A stretch of DNA of 56,328 nt from Candidatus Schekmanbacteria bacterium (GTDB lineage Bacteria > CSSED10-310 > JACPHN01). Made by a program: the position numbers and the translations under genes. Each line of letters begins with the position of its first letter. Positions within the stretch are counted from its first letter, which is position 1. Under the pieces are notes generated by a model. It ran no database searches, was not told the DNA's origin, and saw nothing but the letters and a program-made list of their open reading frames with translations. The DNA is taken from assembly GCA_016188575.1 (NCBI GenBank), contig JACPHN010000181.1:1-56328 (forward strand), in the 5' to 3' direction. Below are positions 1-7,695 of the stretch, piece by piece.

Positions 1-255
1 CTCGACCTCCAGCACCGCCGCGCTCCCGTCCGCGAGCGGCGCCGAACGCGCCGCGTAGGTGCCGTCGGCCGCGTCACCGGCGATTACCTGCCACGACCCC
101 GCGGGGCTCGCTTGCCACGGCATCGCGGAGAAATCACCGGCTTCGAAGGACTCGATCGCGGCGCTCGCCGCCGTCGGGACGGTGCCCACGACGAGAAAAC
201 CGGCGCTCGCCACCACCCCCAAGGCAATACCCCGCAGAGAGAGACACACACACAC
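1..255 (-). CDS. Secreted surface protein, N-terminal part (runs off the window)
   Basis: The readable frame gives a hydrophobic signal peptide (about 30 residues, ending in a TAASA-type cleavage site) followed by a domain opening ESFEAGDFSAMPW and continuing to the window edge. This opening is typical of MAM-like/choice-of-anchor beta-sandwich modules of secreted proteins. It is closely similar to the protein at the right edge (shared AADGxYAARSAPLADG stretch), in inverted orientation. The body frame has only GTG codons inside the dinucleotide tract (from 255) as starts, with no good ribosome site. The ATGs at 290, 272 and 257 all lie in another frame; the ATG at 290 begins MSWEV, matching MSWRV of the right-edge copy. 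Removing one 2-bp unit from the tract would join ATG 272 (preceded by GGGAAG) to the body and give a good signal peptide, so the gene as read may be in an OFF state. The C-terminus is not visible. Confidence 0.6.
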   Translation of the reverse strand, partial: MCVCLSLRGIALGVVASAGFLVVGTVPTAASAAIESFEAGDFSAMPWQASPAGSWQVIAGDAADGTYAARSAPLADGSAAVLEVE

Positions 256-256
256 A
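237..256 (-). repeat. Dinucleotide tract (TG)6(TC)4 at the gene start
   Basis: On the coding (minus) strand this 20-bp run reads six TG units then four TC units, within the start/signal-peptide region of the left-edge gene. Changes in 2-bp steps would shift the reading frame between the upstream ATGs and the signal-peptide body. The right-edge homologue has a tract of the same length with the two repeat types in reverse order. Confidence 0.9.
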
Positions 257-356
257 TGACGCGCCGCGGCATTCGGACTTCCCAGGACATCGGGGACGAT
301 CGCTCATTACGGTTGTACGGCGAAGCGCCGCGCGGCGCAAGCGCCGGAATCCACCG

Positions 357-395
357 GAATTCCGCATGTTCTTGCGCCAACAACATGCGGAATTC
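357..395. repeat. Perfect 14-bp inverted repeat, 11-nt spacer
   Basis: Arms GAATTCCGCATGTT (357-370) and AACATGCGGAATTC (382-395) are exact complements. The element lies between the end of the minus-strand cytochrome operon (stop at 412) and the start of the left-edge gene on the same strand. No T-run follows on either strand, so an intrinsic terminator is not well supported; a regulator operator or an mRNA hairpin is equally possible. Confidence 0.85.
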
Positions 396-411
396 AGGGT
401 GGCGCGACGAA

Positions 412-993
412 TCAGGAGCCGGCGGCGCGGGAGGCGGAATCCACCACCGTTAGCGTCGGCTCGGCCCCGCGGTAGGTAAGCATCCGAACCCGCGCGGGAG
501 GGAAGTCGAGTGCGCCGTCAAAGGCGTCGGTGCGCGCCGCGGCGACCGCGGCGGCAACCTGCTCCGCCTCCGCAGGGGTCAGCGCCCCGTCAATTGCCGG
601 CGCCACCGGCGCAAACCTCACCGTCACCTCATGAACGCCCGGCTCCAGCGCGAGATCCTCGTGGACGAACAGCGGGCGATCTCGATGTACCCCCGGTGGA
701 GTCAGCGTTCGGGTCCGCACCTCGCGGCCGTCGACGGCGACGCTGAGGGAGTAGGCCAGCGTCCACTCCCGGCACTCTTGGGGTCGTCTCATGTGTATGG
801 GAACGCGCGCGAGCTCTTCCTCGGAAAGCTCATGGCACAGCTTTACGCGCTCGCCGGGGAGCCGCCATGCGAGCCGAAGCACCGCGTGGTGCGGCTCGGT
901 GCCGCTGGGCCACTGCCCCAAGAGCGCGGTAGCGCCCAACAACCCGGCCGAGGCTGCGACCTGGGCGGCGCGGCGAATCAGGAGCTCAAACAT
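412..993 (-). CDS. Uncharacterised single-TM protein downstream of the cytochrome b-MvhD fusion
   Basis: A 193-residue protein with one hydrophobic segment at about residues 8-27 (ASAGLLGATALLGQW) followed by an extracytoplasmic-looking domain rich in beta-strand patterns; no family was recognised. The start is the ATG at 993, 6 nt after GGAGG. It overlaps the end of the upstream cytochrome b/ferredoxin/MvhD gene by 8 nt, so the two are almost certainly co-translated. A single-TM partner of a membrane-bound quinone/ferredoxin oxidoreductase is the simplest idea, inferred from context only. There are few cysteines and no CxxCH, so it is not a c-type cytochrome. Confidence 0.75.
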   Translation of the reverse strand: MFELLIRRAAQVAASAGLLGATALLGQWPSGTEPHHAVLRLAWRLPGERVKLCHELSEEELARVPIHMRRPQECREWTLAYSLSVAVDGREVRTRTLTPPGVHRDRPLFVHEDLALEPGVHEVTVRFAPVAPAIDGALTPAEAEQVAAAVAAARTDAFDGALDFPPARVRMLTYRGAEPTLTVVDSASRAAGS

Positions 994-2566
994 GGTCTAC
1001 CTCCGCGGTCGAGCAATCCGAGATGAGATCGACGTCCTCAGGCAGGCTGCTGCCGGCGCGACCGCGGACTTCGCGGACGAAGTCGGAAAGCTGGCGACGA
1101 GCGGCCGGACGCTCACCGCGGGAGGCCATGACCAGGCGCACACAGCGGCGATCGACGCGGTCCTTGAGCTCCGCCTCGCGGTTGTGAAAGACCCGTTGCT
1201 CCAGCCACTTCGGTCCTTCCCGGAACGCGCAATCACGGGCCGCGCACGTGAGAATGAAAACGCCTCCTGCTCCCGAGCGCAGGACGAGCTCGATGACGGA
1301 GGTGTGCAGCGAGCCGGCGCACTCTACGGGATAGGTCATGACACCGTCGAGGTGACCGAGCGCCGGGTCGGCGCCGATACCTTCGCTGCACGTGAAGAGA
1401 ACGACAGTGGTGCTGTCCAGCTTGTGAGCGGCTGCAAAGGCGCGCGCTTCGGCGAGCTCGTCGCGCCCGGTCCGCGCCGGCGGACCGACCCCCATGGGTG
1501 CGCAGGACCCCACGCAAATGCCGCATGAGACGCAGAGCTCCGGGGTTACACGCGCGACCAGCGCCGACTTTTCCGAGGGGACCTCCCGGGGCACCATCTG
1601 GATCGCTTCGTAGGGACAGTCAAGGTAGCATTGAGCACAACCCTGGCAGATGCGCTCGATCACATGTGAGGGATGCCGGCGGTTCGCCTGGCGAGGTCGC
1701 AAGATCCAGGGAACCGCCAGCAGCAAGGCGGTTGCGATGAGCCAGAATGCGGCGTGAACATGCGGGCCGAAGCGCTGCGCGAAAGGCACCCAAAAACCGT
1801 AGAACAGGTCCAGCGGCACCTTTCCCGGCAACGTGAAGACGTCGGCCTCCGGCAGTTGGGGGTACGGAAACGCCATGGCCATCAGCGTCAACAGGGCGGT
1901 GATTGCGATCGCCAGGCGTCTGGGCGGAAAGATGATGGGGCGCGCCATGCGGGAGGTATGAAGCCAGAGGAGAAAGGTGACTCCGAGAGGCAGCGCGACA
2001 TGGAGAAAGAGGTTCATAAAGAAAAACGAGCTCGGTACCGGCTGGTCGCCGGCGAACGTGCGGCTGATCGGTTCGGAGAAGATCGGAAGCACGTCGAGAA
2101 GCCGTGCCAGCTCGATGCCCATCAGTTGGGCTTGCGTATCCCAGACCATGATGAAGCCGGTCCAGCCGCACAGCAGCATGGCACCTGTCAGAATCATCCC
2201 GCTGACCCACGCGAGAGTTCGTGGTCCCCAGCTACGGCCACCTGCAAACATCTTCAGCGCGTGAAAGCCGACGGCGAGCAGAGCGGCGTCCGCGGAGTAG
2301 CGGTGCAAGGCGCGAATCCATCGCCCTCCCCACCATTGGGCGTCGAGCGTCAGGACGGCGCTGTACGGTTGGGAAACCGAGTAGAATAGGAACATGTAAA
2401 GGCCGGTCACCGTCATGATGGCCAGCAACAAGACAGCGGTCACTCCGCTCTGATAGAGCGGATTGAGTGGCGATCCGTAGATGCGATCAAACACCGCCTC
2501 GACGGCGCGAATCGCACGGCCGACGGCGGCGGCGACGGCAGTGCGGCGCGAGTCCCCTGAAATCAT
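986..2566 (-). CDS. Cytochrome b6-like membrane domain fused to 2x[4Fe-4S] ferredoxin and MvhD/FlpD domain
   Basis: A 526-residue three-part electron-transfer protein. Residues about 30-290 are a multi-TM cytochrome b with two His pairs each spaced H-x13-H (H88/H102 and H189/H203), as for the two b hemes of PetB-type cytochromes. Residues 307-317 (CxxCxxCxxxC) and 345-355 form two [4Fe-4S] sites. Residues about 388-460 match the MvhD/FlpD hydrogenase-delta domain, with Cys393, Cys416, Cys441 and Cys446. In known systems MvhD-type subunits pass electrons between hydrogenase or ferredoxin donors and heterodisulfide-reductase-like partners; here fusion to cytochrome b points to exchange with membrane quinone (inference). 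The start MISGD at 2566 has GAGGA 8 nt upstream; a 74-codon in-frame extension upstream lacks domain features. It heads a two-gene operon with the 193-residue protein. Confidence 0.9.
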   Translation of the reverse strand: MISGDSRRTAVAAAVGRAIRAVEAVFDRIYGSPLNPLYQSGVTAVLLLAIMTVTGLYMFLFYSVSQPYSAVLTLDAQWWGGRWIRALHRYSADAALLAVGFHALKMFAGGRSWGPRTLAWVSGMILTGAMLLCGWTGFIMVWDTQAQLMGIELARLLDVLPIFSEPISRTFAGDQPVPSSFFFMNLFLHVALPLGVTFLLWLHTSRMARPIIFPPRRLAIAITALLTLMAMAFPYPQLPEADVFTLPGKVPLDLFYGFWVPFAQRFGPHVHAAFWLIATALLLAVPWILRPRQANRRHPSHVIERICQGCAQCYLDCPYEAIQMVPREVPSEKSALVARVTPELCVSCGICVGSCAPMGVGPPARTGRDELAEARAFAAAHKLDSTTVVLFTCSEGIGADPALGHLDGVMTYPVECAGSLHTSVIELVLRSGAGGVFILTCAARDCAFREGPKWLEQRVFHNREAELKDRVDRRCVRLVMASRGERPAARRQLSDFVREVRGRAGSSLPEDVDLISDCSTAEVDHV

Positions 2567-2658
2567 TGGAGGTATCCTCGGGAGTGCACGAGAAGCTCGT
2601 CGCGACGCCAGTCGCGACAGGCTCGCGTCATATCTTGGTGCGGATCGGGCCACGGTGG

Positions 2659-2674
2659 TATGACATCGATCATA
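2659..2674. promoter_or_regulatory. Candidate Crp/Fnr-family operator
   Basis: The dyad TATGA-N6-TCATA has the same geometry as the Crp consensus TGTGA-N6-TCACA. It lies in the 214-bp region between the divergent cytochrome b-MvhD gene (start 2566, minus) and the DUF2249 gene (start 2781, plus), next to a Crp/Fnr-family regulator gene. Assignment to that regulator is inference. Confidence 0.45.
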
Positions 2675-2780
2675 GACGCGGGCCGGCCGATTCCTTACGA
2701 TAGGGTACCGACAATCAGCGCGACCGGGCAACAGCCGTGGTCCAACGTACTCAGGACAATGGACAACAAGGATTATCGAC

Positions 2781-3053
2781 GTGGCCATCTCTCTGGAACG
2801 TGACTATCCGCTCATCGAGCTCAGGCAAGAAGGAAGCGTTTACCATCTCGACGTCCGCGCGCTCATCGAGCAGGGTGGGGAGCCATATCCCTGCATCATG
2901 AGCTGCGTCGGGCAACTCGATGCCCAGACCGAGCTCGTCGTTCACGCGCCTTTCAAACCAGCTCCGCTGGTCCGCCAGCTCGAGCGCATGGGTCTTGAAT
3001 CCTCGGCAGCCCATGTCGGCCCGGACCACTGGACACTGACGATCCGGCGCTAG
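2781..3053 (+). CDS. DUF2249 family protein
   Basis: A small 90-residue cytoplasmic protein with the DUF2249 pattern: LDVRALIEQGGEPYPCIM near residues 23-40, then LxVHAPFxPxPLVRxLxxxG. Members of this family often lie beside Fnr/Dnr-type regulators and nitric-oxide or respiratory genes; their biochemical role is not settled. The start is GTG at 2781, with AAGGA 8 nt upstream. It is divergent from the cytochrome b-MvhD operon and ends convergently on a Crp/Fnr regulator: the two stop codons share the palindrome CTAG at 3050-3053, leaving no room for a terminator between them. Confidence 0.85.
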   Translation: MAISLERDYPLIELRQEGSVYHLDVRALIEQGGEPYPCIMSCVGQLDAQTELVVHAPFKPAPLVRQLERMGLESSAAHVGPDHWTLTIRR

Positions 3054-3742
3054 TGCTCGAGATTGTGGATCATGCGCTCGAGCCGGCCGGGATCGAGCAC
3101 GAGGAAACCATCGCTCGTGGTTTCCACGAACTGCTCCTTGCGCCATTTGCTGAACACGCGGATGACGGTCTCGATGCGTGCCCCGACGAGGTCGGCGAGC
3201 TCCTGGCGGGAAAGCTGCACCGGCACCCGCCAGCCCGTGCCTTCGCGGCTACCCGACTGCCTTCCGAACGCGAGCAAGACGCGCGCAAGGCGATATTCGA
3301 CGCCTCCGCCGCCGAGGTCGTGCACGCGGTTGCTAAGCGTGCGCATCCGCATGATGAGGTCACGAATGAAGGCCAGGGGGGCCTCAGGGAAGCGGCGCAG
3401 CAGCTCGAGATAGTCCGCTCTCGGAAGGACCAGCGTCACCGTGTCCTCATGAGCCGTGGCGTTCGCGGGATAGCCTGCGCCGTCGATCAGTGCGACCTCG
3501 CCGATCGCCTCGCCGCGTCCGAAAAGGTCGAGAATAAGCTCTCGGCCGTTCTCCAGGAATTTCGAAATCTTGACCGTACCGCGCAAGATAAGGTGGAAGT
3601 GCACACACGGCTCGCCTTCCGCGAAGATCTGCTCGCCGCGCGCGTATTCGTTGCGCAACGAGTGCTCGGCCAGCCAGGCATGCCCGTCAGGGGAAATGCC
3701 GGCAAATCGGGGAATTTGCGCGATCGTGGCGAGCTCGATCAT
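3050..3742 (-). CDS. Crp/Fnr family transcriptional regulator
   Basis: A 230-residue regulator of normal family length. Residues about 10-125 are a cyclic-nucleotide-type sensor jelly roll (YARGEQIFAEGEP, LILRGTVKISK, GEAIGEVALIDG). Residues about 150-220 are the winged HTH, with recognition region SRQELADLVGARIETVIRV. No N-terminal cysteine cluster is present, so it is not an oxygen-sensing [4Fe-4S] Fnr; a Dnr-like or other ligand sensor is more likely. The start is placed at ATG 3742 (MIELATIAQIPRF), since the upstream in-frame extension has no domain character. Its likely target is the divergent region at 2567-2780, which holds a Crp-like dyad. Confidence 0.88.
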   Translation of the reverse strand: MIELATIAQIPRFAGISPDGHAWLAEHSLRNEYARGEQIFAEGEPCVHFHLILRGTVKISKFLENGRELILDLFGRGEAIGEVALIDGAGYPANATAHEDTVTLVLPRADYLELLRRFPEAPLAFIRDLIMRMRTLSNRVHDLGGGGVEYRLARVLLAFGRQSGSREGTGWRVPVQLSRQELADLVGARIETVIRVFSKWRKEQFVETTSDGFLVLDPGRLERMIHNLEH

Positions 3743-3900
3743 GGCGGTAGACGTAGCACGGTCGCGCGGAGTTTGCACGCCGGTGAGGCGACCCGGATCC
3801 ACCGGCGGTGGATTCAGCCGGGCAGCACGTTGTGGTGTAGCGCGCTCACGGCTATGATGAACCAACGGCAAACCGGACAGGGTCCGCCCAGGAATCGGCG

Positions 3901-5139
3901 ATGAACAGTAGCACGTTCCTCAGACCAAGGCCTCGTCGCGCGCGCGGCGCGGGTGTTTCGGCCCTCGGGCTGGCGGCGTTGCTGCTGATGCCGTCGTGCG
4001 GCCCCGCGGACGATGCGAAACTGCCGGGTTCCGCCGCGCAGGGCCGTGCCGGCGTCCGGGAAGACGCTGGTGGTGCGCCCCAGGGGCGGGGCTTTCGTGT
4101 CGGCACTCTCGAGCTTTCGATCACGCTGCCCGGCACCGAGAACGTCACCGGTCCACCGGCTGCGGAGGTTGCCGGGGTGACGACGTACGATGGTGCTCTC
4201 GATGATCGCTATGCAGACATTCCGGAATTCGCGAAGCATCGATATGAGGAGGACAAGGGGCGCAGGCGTATGCTCGACGATATCATCCAGGAGCAGCTCG
4301 TCCTGCGCGCCGCGGTCGACGACGGCATGCATCGCGATCCTGAGGTCGTGCAACAGCTTTCGGGGTACCTGAGCAGGCTGCTGGCGCAGGTGTACTTTGA
4401 ACGCCGCACCGAGGAAATCGCGGGTCTGGGACCGGGCTCCATCGAGCGCTACATCGCCGGTCATCCGACGGAGGTCGCAAAGAAACAGGCGGAGCTCGAC
4501 TCGCAGCACGGCAATCAGCACGTTCTGACCGGGGCGCTGGCGCACTCGAAGTCAAGCAGCGCCGACCAGCTTCGCTCGTGGATCGAGCGCCGCATTTTGG
4601 TCGGAGATGATCAGGTCCAGCGATACTATGACGAGCATCCAGAGGAATTTCGCCTCGCGGAAAGCATCACGGCGCGCCACATTCAGCTCGCGACGGAGGC
4701 GGACGCCGCGGCCGTGCGAGCGCGCCTGCTCGCCGGCGAGGGAGCGCTTGCGGAACGGTTTTCGGAGAGCGCTCGAAAGCAGTCTACGGATCGCGCGACG
4801 GGCGCCAAGGGCGGGTTTCTCGGTGTCATCCCGCAAGGAGGCATGATACCTTTTCTGGGCACCGAGCCCGAGATCCTCAGCATGCTGTTTGCGACATCTG
4901 ATGGCCAATTGACGCCGGTGGCACAATCTCGGCGAGGCTGGCACGTCTTTCTCGTCGAAAGCCACCACGACGCCGGCCGTCAGGCGCTCGCGGCCGTGGC
5001 CGAGCGCATTCGCGACCAGCTTTTCTTTCGCCGCCAGGAGGAAATCAAGGCGGAAGTGTTTGCCGAGCTGCGGGCGCGATACGGTGCCAGGCGTCTTCTG
5101 TACAACGATGTGCCCGGTGTCCCCACCGATGCGCAGTAG
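3901..5139 (+). CDS. Parvulin-type peptidyl-prolyl isomerase lipoprotein
   Basis: A 412-residue periplasmic chaperone-like protein. An Arg-rich n-region and hydrophobic stretch lead to a lipobox-like LLLMPSC with Cys33, suggesting lipidation. A SurA/PrsA-type helical region follows (RRRMLDDIIQEQLVLRAAVDDGM), then a parvulin (PPIC) domain at about residues 255-355: ITARHIQLAT, FSESARKQSTD, GGFLGVIPQGGM and RRGWHVFLVE. Such proteins assist folding of outer-membrane or secreted proteins. An NtrC-type regulator follows on the same strand after 50 bp. The -3 residue of the lipobox (Met) is unusual, so lipidation is probable rather than certain. Confidence 0.85.
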   Translation: MNSSTFLRPRPRRARGAGVSALGLAALLLMPSCGPADDAKLPGSAAQGRAGVREDAGGAPQGRGFRVGTLELSITLPGTENVTGPPAAEVAGVTTYDGALDDRYADIPEFAKHRYEEDKGRRRMLDDIIQEQLVLRAAVDDGMHRDPEVVQQLSGYLSRLLAQVYFERRTEEIAGLGPGSIERYIAGHPTEVAKKQAELDSQHGNQHVLTGALAHSKSSSADQLRSWIERRILVGDDQVQRYYDEHPEEFRLAESITARHIQLATEADAAAVRARLLAGEGALAERFSESARKQSTDRATGAKGGFLGVIPQGGMIPFLGTEPEILSMLFATSDGQLTPVAQSRRGWHVFLVESHHDAGRQALAAVAERIRDQLFFRRQEEIKAEVFAELRARYGARRLLYNDVPGVPTDAQ

Positions 5140-5189
5140 GGGACTTCCGGTCATGCCCGGGAGGCGGGAGGCCGTGCGGGAGCTGGGAG

Positions 5190-6623
5190 ATGGCCGTGAG
5201 CGAGACGCACGGGTTTGAAGTGCCGCCCGAGCCGCTGACTGGGAGCGCGCAACAAACCGTTCTGGTGGTCGACGACGACCCGAGCATCGTCGAGTTCGTG
5301 TCGATCTGTCTGGAGGAAACTCCGCACCGGATTCTCACCTCGACCAGCAGCCGCGCCGCTCTGGAGCTGTGTCGTCTGGAACGACCCGCGCTCGTGGTTT
5401 TGGACTACATGATGCCTGAGCTGAACGGCCTGGACTTGCTGAGAGGGTTCAAGGCCATCGACGATTTCATCGAAGGGCTCGTAATTACGGGCCGGGGCAA
5501 TGAGCGGGTGGCGGTCGAGCTGATGAAAGCCGGGGCATTCGACTACCTGCCCAAGCCGTTCCAGCTCTCGGACCTGCTCAACCGGGTCAATGCGGCGCTT
5601 GCACACCGGGCGCGGCGCCTTGCAGAGCGCCTGCCGTACGAGGAGCTCGTGCTCGGTACGTCGCGTGCCATGGGCGAGGTGATGCGGATCGTGGACCGGG
5701 CAGCTCCCCACCGCATGACCATCCTCGTGCATGGCGAGACAGGAACGGGCAAGGAGCTAATCGCGCGCCTCATTCACCGGAAGAGCCCGCGCGCCGAGCT
5801 CCCTTTCTACGCGATCAACTGCGCCGCCATCCCGACAACGCTAATGGAGTCGGAGCTATTCGGCCACACCAAGGGCGCGTTTACGGGAGCTGGCGACAGC
5901 AAGATTGGGCTGTTCGAGCAAGCGCACGGCAGCTCCCTGTTTCTGGACGAGATCGGCGAAATCGACATGACGGTGCAGGCGAAGCTGCTACGCGCCATTC
6001 AGTTCGGGGAAATCAAGCCCGTAGGAGCCAGCAACTCCAAGACCGTCGATGTCCGCCTGATCGCGGCGACCAACCGCAACCTCGCGGATGCCGTCGTTGA
6101 GGGGAGGTTTCGGGAGGATCTGTACTACCGGCTGAACGTGATCGCCTTGCGGATGCCGCCGCTGCGGGAGCGCATGGAGGACGTCGGCCTGCTCGCCGTC
6201 AACTTCATCAACAAGTACCGGTATCGGCTGAAAAAGGACCTCTCGGGCTTGAGCCGCGAGGCGCTCGCATGGCTCGAGGGATATTCCTGGCCGGGAAACG
6301 TTCGCGAGCTTGAGAACATGATCGAACGCGCGGCGGTGCTCTGCCAGCACCGGGTGATCGGCCTCGAGGACCTCGACAGTGGGCAGCAGCTCGCCGACGC
6401 CACTGCCGGGCACGAGACGCTCGGGGCGGAGCTCCAGCGCGTAGGATTCTATGAGGTCAAGCGGCGAGTGGTCGCGGACATCGAATCGCGACTCCTGAGG
6501 GAAGCGCTTCGCCTGTCGAGCGGCAACGTGTACGACGCCGCGGGGCTCGCTCAGATACCCGCCTCGTACTTTTACCGGCTACTCAAGAAGTACGCCATAG
6601 ACTTTTCTTCGTCCGCGGAGTGA
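5190..6623 (+). CDS. NtrC-family sigma-54-dependent response regulator
   Basis: A 477-residue activator with a receiver domain at residues 22-140 (acidic pocket DDD 28-30, phospho-acceptor Asp72, Lys122), a sigma-54 AAA+ domain at about 153-390 (Walker A GETGTGKE at 182-189, GAFTGA loop at 229-234, FLDEIGE Walker B) and a Fis-like C-terminal HTH (SGNVYDAAGLAQIPASYFYRLL). It hydrolyses ATP to open sigma-54 promoters. No cognate histidine kinase lies beside it, so its partner is elsewhere. The sigma-54-like site at 9175-9191 is a nearby candidate target. The ATG follows GGGAG by 7 nt; the epimerase gene follows after 3 bp. Confidence 0.95.
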   Translation: MAVSETHGFEVPPEPLTGSAQQTVLVVDDDPSIVEFVSICLEETPHRILTSTSSRAALELCRLERPALVVLDYMMPELNGLDLLRGFKAIDDFIEGLVITGRGNERVAVELMKAGAFDYLPKPFQLSDLLNRVNAALAHRARRLAERLPYEELVLGTSRAMGEVMRIVDRAAPHRMTILVHGETGTGKELIARLIHRKSPRAELPFYAINCAAIPTTLMESELFGHTKGAFTGAGDSKIGLFEQAHGSSLFLDEIGEIDMTVQAKLLRAIQFGEIKPVGASNSKTVDVRLIAATNRNLADAVVEGRFREDLYYRLNVIALRMPPLRERMEDVGLLAVNFINKYRYRLKKDLSGLSREALAWLEGYSWPGNVRELENMIERAAVLCQHRVIGLEDLDSGQQLADATAGHETLGAELQRVGFYEVKRRVVADIESRLLREALRLSSGNVYDAAGLAQIPASYFYRLLKKYAIDFSSSAE

Positions 6624-6626
6624 CCG

Positions 6627-7565
6627 ATGCGCGTGCTCATTACGGGAGTTTCCGGCTATATCGGGTCCTTTCTGGCCGAGCTGTTCGACCAGGATGCGCA
6701 GGTCGAGACCATCGTCGGGATAGACGTGGCGCCTCCGCGGCGCCGCCTGGACAAGCTCGTCCACGTGCAGCGCAGCGTCACCGCACCGTTCGCTGACGTG
6801 CTTGTCGAGCATGGTGTCGACGCTGCGATCCACCTCGCGTTCATCGTCGACCCGATGCGCGATAGTGATCGCCAGCGGCGCATCAACATCGGCGGCACCG
6901 CCAACTTTCTCGCGGCCTGCTCCGAGGCGCGGATCAGAAACGTTACGCTGGCAAGCTCCGCGACCGCCTACGGAGCGCATCAGGACAATCCTGTGCCCAT
7001 GGCGGAGTCGCAGCCCTTGCGGGCGGACCCGAGTTTCCCGTATGCGTTCGAGAAGGTCGTGCTCGAGCAGCTCGCGGCGGCCTTCGGGAGTGCGCACCCG
7101 CGCGCCTGTGTGAAGGTCGTGCGCCCCACGATCGTCGCCGGACCGCATGTGTCCAACTTCATCAGTCGCTCCTTCGAGCGGACCCTGATGCCGATTGTCT
7201 CGGGAATGGATCCGCTGTACCAGATGGTGTTCGAGGAAGACGCGGCGCGGGCCTTCTATGAGATCGCCCGCCATGGCGGTCCCGGAGCTTTCAACGTCGC
7301 GCCGGACGATGCCGTGGCACTTGGCGAGCTATCGCGCCTGGCAGGGGCGCGAACCATGCCCATGCCGTATCCGCTCGCCCGGCTGCTGGTCGAAATTGGC
7401 TGGCGCGCCGGGATCACTGCAATTACGGAGGCGCCTCCGGGGCTGATGCGCTTCCTCACGTATCCGTGGGTCATTTCGCCCGAGCGGCTGATCAGCGAGC
7501 TCGGTTTTCAATTCAGGTTCGGAACCCGGCAGACCTTGCAGACGTTCTTGAACGGCAAGGCATGA
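6627..7565 (+). CDS. NAD-dependent epimerase/dehydratase (extended SDR)
   Basis: A 312-residue extended short-chain dehydrogenase/reductase. The N-terminal Rossmann motif is GVSGYIG (Gly7, Gly10, Gly13) and the catalytic pair is Tyr139-x3-Lys143 (YAFEK), with the SSATAYG serine region at 110-116. Family members act on nucleotide sugars or related alcohols and ketones; the substrate cannot be told from sequence. The start lies 3 bp after the NtrC-type regulator stop, so the two are co-transcribed. Confidence 0.88.
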   Translation: MRVLITGVSGYIGSFLAELFDQDAQVETIVGIDVAPPRRRLDKLVHVQRSVTAPFADVLVEHGVDAAIHLAFIVDPMRDSDRQRRINIGGTANFLAACSEARIRNVTLASSATAYGAHQDNPVPMAESQPLRADPSFPYAFEKVVLEQLAAAFGSAHPRACVKVVRPTIVAGPHVSNFISRSFERTLMPIVSGMDPLYQMVFEEDAARAFYEIARHGGPGAFNVAPDDAVALGELSRLAGARTMPMPYPLARLLVEIGWRAGITAITEAPPGLMRFLTYPWVISPERLISELGFQFRFGTRQTLQTFLNGKA

Positions 7566-7695
7566 GCCGCGGCGAGTGCCGCAGGGGCCGCTGCCGCCTG
7601 GCGGCGTGACCGCGCTGATCGCGGTACCGACGTCTTCAGTCGCGGAGGGCAGCGCGCGCGATGCCGTGCCGCGCACTCTTGGAGATCAGAGAGCA

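Noticed and set aside
357-395. Intrinsic terminator for the cytochrome operon
   Set aside because: A strong hairpin, but no T-run on the minus strand after it and the spacer is long.
3050-3742. Oxygen-sensing FNR
   Set aside because: No N-terminal cysteine cluster for a [4Fe-4S] centre.
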